This document shows positions 10,606-25,600 of a stretch of DNA of 64,000 bases, in pieces. Each line of letters opens with the position of its first letter. Position 1 is the first letter of the stretch. The stretch comes from Dugong dugon (lineage: Eukaryota; Chordata; Mammalia; Sirenia; Dugongidae). The translations under genes and the position numbers were made by a program. The notes beneath the pieces are model-generated. The model was given only the letters and a program-made list of their open reading frames with translations, made no database searches and was not told the DNA's origin. The DNA is taken from assembly GCA_030035585.1 (NCBI GenBank), contig CM057468.1, forward strand, positions 54,618,145-54,682,144, given 5' to 3'.

Positions 10606-13600
10606 CTAGACAAAAAAGGAAATTGACATATGATTAGCAAAAAACTTCTCTGATTTGTGATTCTGCAGTAGTAAGCAGAAGGTCTTTGCTTGCCTACTTT
10701 ATTCACAGCTACTTAATTCTTGTGAATGTTGTTATTGTTAGGTCCAACTCATAGGACCCTACAGGACAGAGTAGAACTGCCCCATAGGGTTTCCAAGTTG
10801 CTGCTGGTGGATTTGAATTGCTGACATTTTGGTTAGCGGCTAAGCTCTTAACCAATACGCCACTAGGACTTCATTCTTGTAAACACTATGGACCAAATGA
10901 CTTGCTCCTCACTTAATAAAAATCTATAGATATAATCTGAAGAACTGGATATATTACCATATTACTATATTACATAATAATATATGTTTAAAGTGCTCAT
11001 TTCAAACCATAAAGTAATGATTAGATTGTGAACGGCAGGATCTGTTTATAAAGCAAGGCAATGCAAATCACAATTTAGAAAGATTTTTAAATCTTTCTAC
11101 CTAAACTGACAAATTATTAAAAAAAAGTTTATGCCATTGTCTTTAGGATCCAGCAAAGTGACTTTGCCAGGCCCTTCATATTATTCCCTAGATCCTACAA
11201 CATTCTAATGTTGCAACAGCTAAACCTTGAACATTGAACTCCCTGTGGTGAATTCTTCATTAGGAAGGGGCCTTCATGCCAAGCCCGTTTTGCTCAGGCA
11301 CTCACCTGTGAGAGCCAGTTAGCAAGTGATATTTATGGAGCTGAGCACTGATTATTGTGAGAAGCTACAAAGGCAGAAGGCTGTAAAACTTCTGCATCCA
11401 AAAAGCATGCAATCGGAAGAAGGAGACAGGTCGAAAATGCGAGCAATAAAAGCCTAACGTAATCACCAATTTCATTTTCAAAAGCAAAAGGAGACAGCAT
11501 TTCTTAGCACTTCTCCACCTGAGGAATTCTGATTTCCTTTTATGAGCTATTTAATGCTTCCTCCCACTCACTCAAGCCATTTGTATCTCTTGTAGATTAA
11601 AATTCTGTACAGAATGTCACTGAAAAGTGGTTTATTTTTAGTAAGTAAAAAGCAAAAGAACTGGTGGTTTACTACAACCAGGCAGGGACCTGAGGCCCAG
11701 GTTACACACTTCTGCCAACTAGGAAACAAAGGCATAACAGACTGAGGGCTGAACATTAATCTGACAGTCCTGTGAGGAGAAAGCTCCCTTGGAGGAATGT
11801 GTCAGGAGGCAGGTTGGGTACAACCCCGGCATAAGAGCACTATTCTGCATCCACTGCGTTGGGAAGGTGTCCTGATGAGCTTTTGGTCCTACTTGACCAA
11901 AAGGCATTCTGTAGAGATCCTGATCTGTACTGCACAGTAGCCACTTTGAAAACACAAAGCCTGGCACACATCTCAGCAATTATGTGAGATGCTGATTCAT
12001 AACTATGGCACCTAAACTGGAAGGCCTGCTTTTTATTGTATAATCTGAACAGTTAAGATGTACCATACATTTGACAGGAGCCCTGGTGGCACTATGAGTC
12101 AGAAGTGACTCGACAGCAACGGGTTGGTTTTTGGTTTATACATTTGATAATTGTTTCTAGATGCCTGGAATGCACAAAGAAATTTTAGATACAATATAAA
12201 GTAAAAAAAAGAAAGAAAAAGAATTTATTATCGAATGCTGCATTCCTGGTTGTATGGTAACTTGCTATGAAATATAATGCACAGAATACATATGCAGCTA
12301 GTCTTAGTAATTATTCAATGTTCAATTAACAAGATGTCCAAATTTGTTTTTCAAGAAGCCAGCAATTGTGCTCTATAGGGATTGTTTTCCAGTTTTGTCA
12401 ATATATGAAAAAATGCTTGGCAGATTTTCTAGAATATAGTTGGTGTTGTGCAAAAATTAGTTTGCATCCTTTCTTCCTGACAGTAAAATGATTATAATTA
12501 AGGATATCAAGCTTTTTAATACTAGTAAATAAATTTTTTGGCCAATAATTCTACTAGAAATTAAAAAAAAAAATAGCTGACCTTTATTGGGTGATTATTA
12601 TGTGCCAGGAGTTCCTAGATAGTGCAAACGGTTAAGTACTTCGCTACTAACTGAAAAGCTGGCAGTTCAAACACACCCAGAGGCACCTAGGTAGAACAGC
12701 TTGGCGATCTACTTCCAAAGATCACAGCCACTGAAAATCTTACGGAGCACAGTTGTACTCTGACACACCTGGGGTGGCCATGAGTCGGAACTGACTTCAA
12801 GGGAACTGTTTTTTTTTTTTTTTTATTATGTGCCAAACATTGTGCTAAGTGCTTGACATATATTTTCTCATTTAATCATTACAACAATTCTATGGGGTAG
12901 GTACTACGATTATCCACATTTTACAAATGAGGAAACCCAGGTACAGACAAATTAAGTAACTTGCTCAAGGCCACACAGCTGGCAAGTGCAGAGAACAGCA
13001 TTTGATCCTAGGTAACCAGATGCCAGAGTTTTTAATCACCTTCCCTATTCTGCCACTCATCTGACTGAATTTTGATCCTAGGTAACCAGATGCCAGAGTT
13101 TTTAATCACCTTCCCTATTCTGCCACTCATCTGACTGAATTTCATTACCTATTTTTTTCTGTTTAAGGACTTGCGACTTCATATCCTTTTGAAAGTAGGT
13201 TAGGTACTTTGTAGGCCCCTATTAATCACCATCAGTGCTGTCAGCTTATGATTTAAAGACCCTCACAGAGGCCCTAATCAATTTAATTTAGAGGAAAATG
13301 AGGAAAAATAAACTTTGTGTCTGTTCAAAAACTCAATAACTATATAGGTCAATATTTATCATTAAGAAATATAAATCTAGCTTTGAAACACAATGAACAA
13401 TGAATTACAGTAAAACTTGTAAAAGCCAGAACTTGCATAAGGTGCAAATCTGTCAAAGAAGGACAACTTAAATATTTTCCACTAATAGACAGCAATAGAA
13501 AAGTGTAAGACTGTACCCTGTCAAAGGTGGAAAACTTGTGAGACCTGGAAAAATAAGACAGTACCATCAGGTTCCAGCTCTCACAGTTTTCCCTGTATAT

Positions 13601-16600
13601 GGTGCAACAATTGGAACATCTGTTTTCATCTGGAATAAATCTAAATCTTGAAGGATCACAAATAATCAAATAAAATTCAGATTTTGTAGTTATAAAAAGA
13701 CCACACCTGATTCCATAAATACTTCTACCTCAAAAGAAGGTTATAAAAAGCACTGTAAGCCTCAGCATGCTTTCTAAGCCATAAAAAGTCTTATCTCAGG
13801 ACAAAAATCAGGTAGTAAGAGTCAGGTAAAACCCACATTAGGAGCTACCCTTACTATAGACAAAAGCATAATTGTGAACATACTTATAAAGACCAACTGT
13901 ACTACTCCTTTCTTTTCCTCCAATTTTAAAAAGCAAAGACAAGTAAAAAGCAAAAAGAATGTTGGAGGGTGAAGAGGAAAAATGAATGACATGCTGAAAA
14001 GGGCTGAGTTGAATTTATGGGGGATTTAATAACATCTGTTAAATGGCATAGGATTTCTAAGTATATGTCTTTGTAAGTACGTGCCTGCTTTTTGTAGGAC
14101 CAGAGTGGTCCCCCATACATGGCTTAAGGACTGGAGCATTCTTTTGGTCAGAGACTACTTTAATTAAGAATGTTACTGTCCTGGTATTCACATGGTTAAT
14201 GCTAGGCAGAGGATTAATGTCTAGTATTAACCCTTAGGATACTGGATTAACAGCAGTTCCACGGGGCAAACTGGCTCGTGGCCTTCAGTAGTCTGTGAAC
14301 AGAGGGGAAGTTAAAAGCGATTTATACCCTTCTGTATAAAACATTCAGATATTCAGGAATCATTTTTAAAAACTCTAGGAAATTTAAAATAATTTTCTTT
14401 GAACAGGGAAAAACAACCATACATTCATGAAGAAAAAAAAAAAAAAAAAGGTCGAAATCGTCAATAAGCGTGATATATTAGTTCATCAAAATCACACCTT
14501 ATTCCATAAAAGATTTGAGGTAAAAACACACGATGTTGAAAATAAAATAAAATATTGATAGAAGAGACAGATGCAGGCATTAAGGTGTTTCATGATCCAT
14601 CATGTACATTTTTCCCCCCAGATTAAGAAGTGTCTCCAAAAGTGGAAGGAAGATCAGCGGCACGATGTTTTGGCAGATGGTGTAAGGGCAACAACCGCTT
14701 CAGAACACGGAGTTGCTGTGAGAGGCCACTACCTTCTTTCACTGCATTTTGCAGCCCATTGTTCCTTAAGACTACAAAGCGGAGGAGTTTCGTTACAGTC
14801 TTCAGAGTACTACTCCTAAAAGTCACAAGATGTAAAAACTGGTTCTGACAACTCAGCTGGAGTGACAGTAACTCTATTTCTGAAAAGAAATTGCCCTGGA
14901 AGGAAGCTATTTGCTCCTGCTCTGTGAGCTCTTGTGACACAAAGTGAGGCCAAGGGCTCCAAATGATTATTGCCTTTCAGGGTAACCCAATCCACCTCAG
15001 CCTTCATGAAAGAATTTTAGAGGTGCCAATCGGAGACATGGCTGCCATTTGCCCCCAAGACGTACTTCTTCAGATTACTACTTGATCCACCTATTTTTAG
15101 TAATTTCACAGGTGTGACTGATGTTCAGTATGAGGCAGGTGGTCCTGCCAGCTAGACTGATGCTATCTGAGTTCTGGACTTTTCTTATCAGGGCAGAGAA
15201 ACTGGGTGCTTTTGCAAAGGCTGGAGTGGAAAAAGTTAAGCTCTGCACATGGATGAGAACCAGAGAAATTAACAACGCTTCTTCTTAAAATCTATTCACA
15301 AGATACTGTTGCTCTAACTCTTTTAAGTTTTCATATGGTCTTCCATTTTGATTCTGGCTGAAGATTTGCTGAGATAAATGCAGGCAACAAGGTGTGGGCC
15401 CTAAATTCTTGTTTTCTTTGAATTGTATTTTTAGAACATAACAGTTTTGGACTTGCTTCTACTAGAAAAAAAACATTGTTAAGAATCCTGACAGCAGATT
15501 TTTTTTTGCAGCACAGAACACAAAAAGCACGCTTTTAAATGATCGGAGGAAAGATGATGCCAAGAAATTAACTTGAGAAAAAACTACAAGCTAGAATATT
15601 TTTAAACAAATTTTAAATAAAGTAAAAGAAATTCAGCGCAACACTGACCTGATATAACATGGCTTTAAATGCCAAGTGTCTTAATCTCATTGTTAATATT
15701 TCTCCCGCTCTGCCATAAAACAATCCCTGGGGAGGAAAAGAAAATCTACATTTATTCTTAACTCACCTTTCTATTTCTTTTTAACAATTAGTTATTGTAT
15801 TTTTAACAAACAGAGGATGACATCAAAATGTAACCATGTTCAGACGTGTTTTATTTATTAAAAGTTTACCTGCATGAAAAAACCGACAAAGCAAATAGCA
15901 CCCAAAAGGACAAATATCATGGAATAAATCTCTGCCTCATGCTTTAATGTGGTTTTATCATTCTTTTCAAACATCTGAAAAGGAAAAGATTTTTTACCAC
16001 GGATTTGGAGGAAGATATAAAAGACACAGAAAAAAAATCAAACCAAAATGTATAATCATCAGGATTTTTTTGTGTGAATCTGAACGTAAAAATAAGGCAC
16101 TATACACATTTCTGGGCGCGGGGGCGGGGTGGGGGTGTGGGAGGGAACGTGTGTTATTTTTCTATTGTCTACATCCATTACATGTGATAAATATAATTTG
16201 CCTTTAATTCTCTCATTTACTGTGTAAATATGGGATCAGGCAAACAAGCCTGCTATCTGCTATTATTACTAAGGTACATTTTTGAAGAAGTCTTCAGTTT
16301 GTTTGAATTAGCTATCATTTCCAAGAACTCATAAAGTTTCTTAATATTCCTCTATTTAGAGTAGTACCTGCAATGTGAAACCTACGTACATGTACAGAGA
16401 AATTGTTCCTAAAATTAGTAGCTACACACATACTGACAAAGTGCAGCTACGCAAATCAGGAAGACTGAAGACTTAACGTGGATGGAATAAGATCCTTGAA
16501 TCCACCAACTCTCCGGGATCCTTCAGCACAATGTCAAATTCTTGTTACTTCCTCTCCCTGAGCTGGATGGTAATAAAAAAATTGCTATTGTTCTGACTAG

Positions 16601-19600
16601 CTGAAAAGAAAGTAGTCGTATTTGTCTATTTTATTGCTTCAGTGCTTTGGAATGCTGATACAGCACTGAGTCAAAATTAGAAAACAAAGCAACTTCTTTA
16701 CTGACTGCCCAGTCAACACGGGCCAGTCAAACACTTCACAATAGATGCTGCCTTGTCCCCTGAGAACATTTGTTAACCCTCCCATCATGGACCCCATGCT
16801 GGGGTGACCCATTAAAAGTCCCAATTTTCCTCTTGTTGGCTTAGAGTGCAGCAAATCTGTTCTCCCAGGCTACACTTCGTTGAAAATTGTTAGAAATGTT
16901 AGCAAATTAGTTTTACTTACAGTTATAATTTTTGCAAAGATGATAGAAAATACTGGATGAACAGTTCCATTGAGAACAGAAGCCAATGTCCCCAGAACCA
17001 CAAAAGGCCATTCAGACTTACTTAATTTCATGATTTTTAGTAAAGAAACTTCAGGGACACTTGCCTAAAAATAAAATTAAAAAAAAAACCCCAGTTTGAG
17101 AACATAATGGGGTGGAGAGAAGTTAGTCAATTATAAACACAGTTATAATGTAAAACATCAAATATAATGGTGGCAGAAAAGAAAACAAAATTTTTCTTAG
17201 AAAAATTTCACTATCTATTAAATTAATGATGATGCCAAAACATAAAATTAAACAACCTTACCCAAAAGTGACTATCTGTGCATTTCTCACCTTTTGACAT
17301 TTTACTCATCTTTAAAATTTTAATCCACACGTTCTAATAGCTAAGAAGCATAGAGGAACTGACATGCATATTTATCTTTACTCCTCCTAACTGGGTGGAG
17401 TGTCATATGCTAGGATAAGACAAAAATCTAGGTAGGACCTAAGCAGACAAAGCTCAAAATGTAAAAGTTTTACTGAAGTTTTAAGTATGAAAGTTTTCCA
17501 GTTTCATGATTTGTTTATAGAATTTTTTTTTAAAACATCAGGCTTGTTTTAGAGTTTCTGTTTACAAGCAAAATGTTGCAAAATCTGAGAAAATTACTTA
17601 AATTGCCAAGTCTCAACCATCTTTCCAAGGGGGATGATATCAGTTTCTACCTCACAGGATTATTCTGAGAATTAAATAAAGAAAGCATGTAAAGCTTAGC
17701 TCAGCATTTGGCACATAATAATAATAAATCCAGTTGCCCTTGAGTTGATTCCAACTCATGACGACCCCATGTGTGTCAGAGTAAAACCGTTCTCCATAAG
17801 GCTTTCAATGGCTGATTTTCTGGAAGTAGATCACCAGGTCTTTCTTCCCAGGCACCTCTGGATGGACTTAAACCTCCAACTTTTTGGTTAGCTGCTAAGC
17901 ATGTTAACGATTTGCACCGCTCAAGGACTGTGGCACATAATAAGCACCCAATAAATGTTAGTAACCATTGCTGTTGCTGATGGTTTTATTACAGAGAAAG
18001 GACTATATTACAGAAAAACCTACGCCTTTTACAGAGAAAGCACAACGCAAGTAGCCACTGTGGTATCTGCCCGCTGTTCCTGGGATTGTTCAACCAAATT
18101 ATTTTGAGATTCAACTATAGTATTACATGAATCAATAGTTCATTTATTTTTATTGCACTATTTATTTATCCTGTTGATGTAAATTTGTAATGTAACATTC
18201 CCATGGGATTTCTTGCCCCAACAGCCACCTCTGACATAAATGTACTCTTATTAGAGGGCCTTCTTCTTAGTATGTCACAATGATGCTAAAGTTTGTAGGA
18301 GACTTACGTTTTGTAAACTTAGCACTACAGTAATATTTCATTATAAATGAATGCTAAATATTATAAGCATTAAATAAAAATTCATTGGAGAACATGTGGG
18401 AACAACTTGTTGACAGTTGAATTCTTACCTCTTTATTTTGGATGGATTCTTCAGACTTGTCAGCAAAGTCTGATTTTAAGCCTGACTTGATGGTATTCAC
18501 AGAGCATGGAGGAACTGAACTGATATTTTTTTCAGTAGAATATGTCATGGATTCCATCTGTTCATCAGCTTTTTTAATATCCTTAAATGAGAAATAAACA
18601 TGTTATCATTAGAATACAGCCTTAAAAATTCAGAGGAACTTTGTTAAGCATCACTTCAAAACTGTTATTGCCTCTGTTACTGAAGGAGGCATAATCTTAG
18701 GCGGTTCTTGCCGAACAGTTTGCAGGCTGGATAGAGAACTAATCAGTCCAATTCATTCGAAAACATTAGTGACTTACAATAGCTTAATTGTTGTGTTCTC
18801 TTTAAAAAAACAAAAACAAACTCAAACCAGTTGTTCTTAAATGACTGATTAACGATTCATGGTGACCCCATGTGTGTCAGAGTAGAACTGCACTTCATAG
18901 GTTTTTCAATCGTTGATTTTTCCGAAGTAGATCACCAGGCGTTTTGTCCAAGGTGCCTCTAGGTGGACCTGAACCACCAATCTTTTTGTTAGCAGAGAGC
19001 ACGTTAACCGTTTGTACTACCCAGGGACTCCTTTTACAAAGACCTGTATAACCAACTGGAGAAAATAATGCCTTAATCTAAAACATTTACACCACTAGCC
19101 GGTACATATCTTAGTAACAGAAACTTTGTGAGACGGATGACTCAAAGATACTCTTCTGACCCCTTCCTCCCAGCCTCTTCTGGACCTTATAAAATTATAA
19201 CATGTAGCCAGGCACTTATATGTGAGGCTGGACCTGGGCCTGAGAAACATTAACGCATCCCACCTGCCACTGCTTCCCGTGCCAAACAGGTATCAAAAAG
19301 TAAAACTGATGGAGATAGCTGCTGAAGAATGAGAAATTCCAAAGAAACCAAGTTACCCTTAAAGAGACTGTTTAAGATATAGGATAAGACTGAGTTTAAA
19401 GCCAGAATGCTGTAAGTCTAGTTTTTGTTTTTCCTGATTCTCAGAGAAATGAGACCATTATAGTGAAATGAAGGTGCTACATTTTCTCTGCTCATCTGAA
19501 TGTGGCATGAGTAAATCTGTGTGTTTACTCCGGACACTTTATAGTACACCTAACATATATGCTGTCTACATAAACTAGTAACTCATTTTTGAAACTCTGA

Positions 19601-22600
19601 ACATACTTTAAATGCTCAAGACACGGGAGGAGGGGACAAGAGAGAAACGAGGAGCCCAGTTAGGATGGTGGTGGCTTAGACCAGGGTGGGGGCGTAGAGA
19701 CGAACAGATGTAGGTGGACTTAGGTGCACAGGAGAATGTGTACATGGAAGACTTCTGGGAATACTGTAATTCTTTGACAAGCTTAACAACTGTTAATCAG
19801 TCATTTAAAGGCACAAAGAACTTTTAACCAGCCTTGTACTATCCCAACATCTTTAATCAGACATTCCTTTAGCTATCATATTCTTTTTTCTATAAATGTT
19901 TCTACCAAGAGATACATCTTTTATTGGGCTTTTTTCCCCAGTAATTATTACTTTATGGTGAGTTTTAGATAAAACTTTGACCTCTTCTCATAATAAATTT
20001 TTCTAAGAAGTTGCTTTAACAGGTCCAAGATAATTCCTTTCCCTGAGAAACCTGCCAGACAAAACAACCACAACAATGACAAATTTTGTTATATATATAT
20101 CTCTTATTGTTGCTGGTTGCCATTGAGTAGATTCCTACTCATGGCTACCTCATATGCACAGAGTAGAACTGCTCCATAGGTTTTTCAAGGCTGTGGCCTT
20201 TTAGAAGCAGATTGCCAGGCCTTTCATCAGAGGTGCCTCTGGGGGGGTTCCAACCACCAACCTTTTGCCTAGTAGTTGAGTGTTTAATCATTTGTGCCAC
20301 CCAGGGACTCCTGTATATATTTCTACCTGTTTTATTTCATTTTCACATATAAACTCACTAAAGGGAATGTATCTGTGCATAATCATGTATAGTTTAGATA
20401 AAGAATTAAATAACATTAATCTCCAAGTTTGAACTTTTCTCAAAGTCTGATTGGATAATGCTAATACTAATAATAATAAAATAAAATGTATTATGCTAAC
20501 AATACTTTTAAGCACTTTACATGAATTAACTCATTTAATATTCATAATAATTAATTAATGAGTTACTATTATTTTGCCCATCTTGGAGATTAAAAAACTG
20601 AGGCACAGAGAATTTAAATACCTTCCCAAAAGCCTGAAGACTATTAAGTGGCAGAGTTTGGGTTTCAACTTGCAGTGACTTCAGAGCTCCTTAGCCACTT
20701 TGTTGTGCTGCCTCTCGGTACTGATTCCCTTAGTAGCATTAATTTTTGTAATCATTATGATCCTCCTCAATTCTCCTAAATTAATTCATTTGGACGCTAC
20801 AGGCAATAGTGTCAAATAAGTGTGTTCAGAGTTTCACAAATGAGTTCCTAGTTTATGAAAATTATAATTTGTTAGGTGTGCTGTACAGTGCCCAGGATAT
20901 TTTAATTGTTCATCGAGTATTCAGGACATTATTTTAGGTAATCGGAGAACACTCATCCATTTTGAATAAGGTGTTTTAAAATTTTAAGCATTTATACCAC
21001 AAACATATCTTTTTTGTTTTCCCTACACTGTGAAGCCCTTTAATGTAGAAAATAACAATGGATTTTAGTTCAGTTTTAATGAAACATAAAGATGTGCCAC
21101 CCTAAAGAAACATAGCAGTGTAGTAGTTTTAGAAAAGAATCTCAAAACAGAGTTAATTGAATCAGTTATTTCCCCTCACTGCTACTTGTATTAGTTTGAA
21201 AATTTTGAACTTAGTAACTTCACAAAGTATGAAGGCTACTTTACTATGGAAATGAAAGTCATGCAAATTCAATAGGCAAACATCATCTAACTTTTCTTCG
21301 ACACAAAATATGGACTAATGTGACATAAAATCAGAATCGGGCAGTTTTCAAATCAAACTTTACATTCTCGAACTTCTCTATTTCCTATCACTGCTTCAGA
21401 GGGTATGTTCAGAAATATTTCATTTTATCATAGTGGAGAAAGCTAGGGTTTGAAATTTGGAGTTACAAGGTTGATGAGGAGATGGAGGCTCATAGCTTTC
21501 TAACTTTCTTGATTTGTAAACTAATAATAATAATATTGTTGTTCATGTTAGTTGTCACCAAGTCAATTCCAACTCATAGCGACCCCATGTGTGCCAGTAG
21601 AACTGCTCCATAGGGTTTTCAAGGCTGTGATCTTTAGGAAGCAGATCTCCAGGCCTGTCTTCAGAGATGCCTCTGGGTGGATTCAAACTACCAACCTTTC
21701 GGCTAGTAGTCGAGTGCTTAGCCATTTCCACCACCCAAGAACTCCAATGATAATAATATTAACGTCAAAGATATAATCAGAAAGATAAAGAGGTAAAATA
21801 AAGAAAAGGGTTGAGATTACTTATCTATGGAAGACCCCTTGGAAAGTAGACTGTCTTCTAGGTCAAGAATGAAGAATGGAGAAGACAGCTAGTGTTTAAT
21901 ACCTGTCACATACATATATTAATGTGCCCTATAAAAAAAGTATGTGAAATCAAGTAGGATGGATTGTACGACATCCAGAAAAAGGAATCTCAAAGAAAGA
22001 GAATTTGTCACTGTATCTCCTGTATTATTTTGACAGTTCATGGTGATCAACAACAAGAGCTTTCTGGTCTACCTGTGAGGAAACAGTAGGTACACAGGTA
22101 TGGATTTATGTGTGCATCCCCTCATTCAACAGATATTTACCGAGTGCCCACTGTGTGCCAGGCTCTGTGTTAAGTGCGTCCTACACATTAAGTCTCAACC
22201 CCTCTGCCTGGCTTTCAAGAACCTCCACTATCTTTCCTTGTTATCCACTTCTTTCCTGCTATTCCGCCAACATTCATCTTTACTCACGGAAGTCTGGACT
22301 CCTTTCTGTTTTAGTTGCATGTTAAGTTCCTTCTTCCCTCCATGCTGCCTAGACTCCCCCTGCATCTGAACCTCCTGCCTTCTAGCCTTCAAAACATCTT
22401 CCGTGAAACTTTCCTTAGGCAGTCTAGTCCCTCCCAACCCCACCACCATCGTTCTTGCTTCTTCTACAGCTTGTAACATTGTATGCACAATTTTGCATTT
22501 TGCCTCTGTAAGTACATTTTAAGTCCTTAAGTAGGGATTATGTGTTATATTCCTCTGTGTTCTAACCAAAAAAATCATAATATATAAAGGTAGACAGTCC

Positions 22601-25600
22601 TGGATCTGCCACATTCAAGCTTTGAGGCCTATTCATGCCTGGCAAATAATAGGTGCACGTACCCATTTGTTCTTTAACCTTTATCTTATTATCCAGCATA
22701 ATGCTGAGGATGTGCTCAATGACCATTTCTTCACTGAGGAACTATAAATAAATTCTGATTGCTTTGTGAAATTTAAGATTATAATCCAGGATTTCTACTT
22801 TCTAGTGTGACATAATCTTTTCACAATCCTCACGTAAAGTTTTATCACATAAACATTACCTGTGACATTGCAAGCGAATAATATAGACCTTGTTTTGCTA
22901 TTAGTTCAGCGTGTGTTCCTTTTTCCATCACTTTCCCATCTTTTATGGCCACAATCAGATCTGCATTTCGAATAGTAGACAGCCGGTGTGCTACCACAAT
23001 TGTAGTCCGTCCTTTGCTTGCCTATAAAACAATATGTGTAGAAAATAAACATAAAATTAGTGCAAATAAAAAACTCTGCAGTATGCAAGAAAACTTTTTG
23101 CTGAAGTATTATTTTAAATATCAAAGAATATTATCTTTAGATATAGAAATTTGGAGACATTACTAGGTTAGGAAGTTCAATAGAAATTAAAGTAAAAAGA
23201 AAGTCAGAAAGTTAATTAGATTCCAAAGTAGTGGTTCTATAAAACCATACTGTCTTAGAACTAGAAGGGAACCTGAAAAACATTTAATGTGAGCCACCTA
23301 ATAGTTTTTCATGGCTATTAGTAACTTAACTAAGTAACTTAAACTCACTATTTCTTACTTCCTTCAACTCTTAAACAGGGTCATAATTTAGATGAGTTGG
23401 GTACAGAATCAAGGTAATATATGTCTTTAATTTTTTAAAAAAGTATCACATATATGTACATCTGTATGTATGTTTGTACATAAATGCATATATACATAAG
23501 TGTACAGGTCAATGAATCCTGACAAGCTGAATACATCCAGATGAACAGTACCCAGATCACTAGCAGCACACAGCAACTCTCTTCATGCTCTTCTAGTCAC
23601 TGTTGTCTTTCCTCTCCACGCCAAAGGTAACCACTACCCACTCTATTAGTTTTGATTTTTTTTGTATTTTATATAAATGGGAATCATGCAGTACATACTA
23701 CTCCTATGTGTCTGTTTTTTTTTTTTGTTGTTATTGTTGTTGTTCAACATTATGTTTTTGAGATTCATCCATATCACTGTATATAGTTGTATATAATTGT
23801 ATATCGTTGTACATATACACTATATGTATACTTGTAGGTAGTTGTATCTAGATCATTCATTCTCTTTGTTGCATAGTATTCCATTGTGTGAATATACCAC
23901 AATATATCCATTCTGCTGCTGACTGGCACTGAGTAGTTTTTTTTTTTTTTCTTTTGCTATTATAAGTAGGTTCCTATGCATGCTTACTTGATGAACCTAT
24001 GCGCCCAACTCTATTAGATCATATCTTCAACAGGAATTGCTGAGTATAGGGTATGCATATGCTCAGTTTTGTTAGATTCGGCCAAACAATTTTCAAAGTG
24101 CTGTCCCAATTTATAAACCTCCACTAGGAAGTCCTTCAGGGGAAAAGAAAATGATACCAGATGAAAATATGAATCCACACCAAGAAATGAAGAGCACTGG
24201 AAATGGTAACTACAAGAGAAAATCTGTGTGTGTGTATATATATATTTTCTTATTTAATTCTCTCTAAAAATAATTGACTAATTTTTCATTGGGATTATTA
24301 ATGGGGTTTATGAACTATATATAAGTAAAATACATAATAACAATAGTTGAAAGGTCTGGGGGGGAGAAACGGAAGTATACTAATGTAAATTTCTTATACT
24401 AGAGGTGAAGTGATATGATATCATTTGAAAGTAGACTGTGATAAGTTAAAAGATGTATATATACTATCTATGCACTAAAAGGCTTTGATGAGTAATCTTC
24501 CTTTATTTTTCATATTGCCAAATATGTAGGCATTTTATTCAATTACTGAGTGAATGATATTTAGTTAAAGGGTTTTTATTGTTTGCTTTTTATTTTTCTG
24601 TCTCCCATTTACTTTTATGGGCTAATGCCAAGTCTTGCTTATACACGGGCATCCTTGTGAAGAATATAACAAAACTGATTAAAATGCGATTAATTTTTGT
24701 TTTGTTTTTAAAATAAACGTTGTATTTTAGGATAGTTTTAGACTTACAGAAAAGTTGCAAAGACAGTACAGAGCATTTCCATATGCCCCACACCCAGTCT
24801 CTCCCACTGTCAACATCTTGTATTTCTATGGTGCATTTGTCACAACTAATGAACCAAATATTGATACAATATTATTAACTAAACTCTGAACTTTATTTGG
24901 ATTTCCTCAGTTTTTACCTAAGGTCCTTTTTCTGTTCCAGGATCTCCTCCAGGATACAACATAACATTTAACCATCATGTCTCCTTAGTCTCTTCTTGAC
25001 TCTGACAGCTAGCTTCTCAGACCTTCCTTGTATCTGATGACCTTGACAGTTTTGTGCAATACTGGTCAGATATATTATAGAATGTCCCTCAATGTGGGGT
25101 TGTCCTATGTTCCTAGCATTTTTTAGAAGAAAGATATTCAGTCTACACAAACCCAGTTCTCTCCTTCAAAATTAAAGTTTGAATTCTGCTGTGAGCCTCA
25201 GAGACTCAGGGACTTGCCTAGAGTGCTTTAAGGGAGCACAAGAATGCTGTTGTCGAGTGGGTGTGCACTGAAAACACTCAGCCACACCTACTACTGGCCG
25301 GAATCGCTCCCATTTATTTAACTATACTCCTTAAAGTTGCAAATGTTATTTTCTAAGAGCAAATAGACCTCGAACCTTAAGGATGAAACTACAAGATGCT
25401 ACCAATTAGCTCAATGATTTCACAATACTATCAAACATTTCTCAAAATAAAATAAAATGTATGGAATTTAATATAAAAAAGAGGCGTATATAACACATCA
25501 TACTCTAAGGAGAATGACAGGAGAGCCAAACAAAAACCCACTGCCGCTGAGCCACAGCAATCCTGTAGGACAGAACACAATTGCCCCATAGGGTTTCCAA

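Larger units (their letters stand above)
12595..13140 (-). repeat. MIR relic split by an AfroSINE
   Basis: The reverse MIR core is TGTGCCAAACATTGTGCTAA, then GAGGAAACCCAGGTACAG and GCTCAAGGCCACACAGCTGG, with flank continuing to the 70-bp duplication. The SINE at 12608-12822 interrupts it and duplicates TTATTATGTGCCA. Confidence 0.8.

Noticed and set aside
13349-13669. 106-residue minus-strand open frame
   Set aside because: The peptide is unlike any family I know, and the DNA resembles a decayed interspersed repeat.
14571-14940. Overlapping open frames on both strands (82-105 residues)
   Set aside because: No recognisable domain, no splice context and both strands equally open; treated as chance.
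22228-22488. Open frames on both strands near exon w10
   Set aside because: The sequence is an L2 3' end; low complexity explains the frames.
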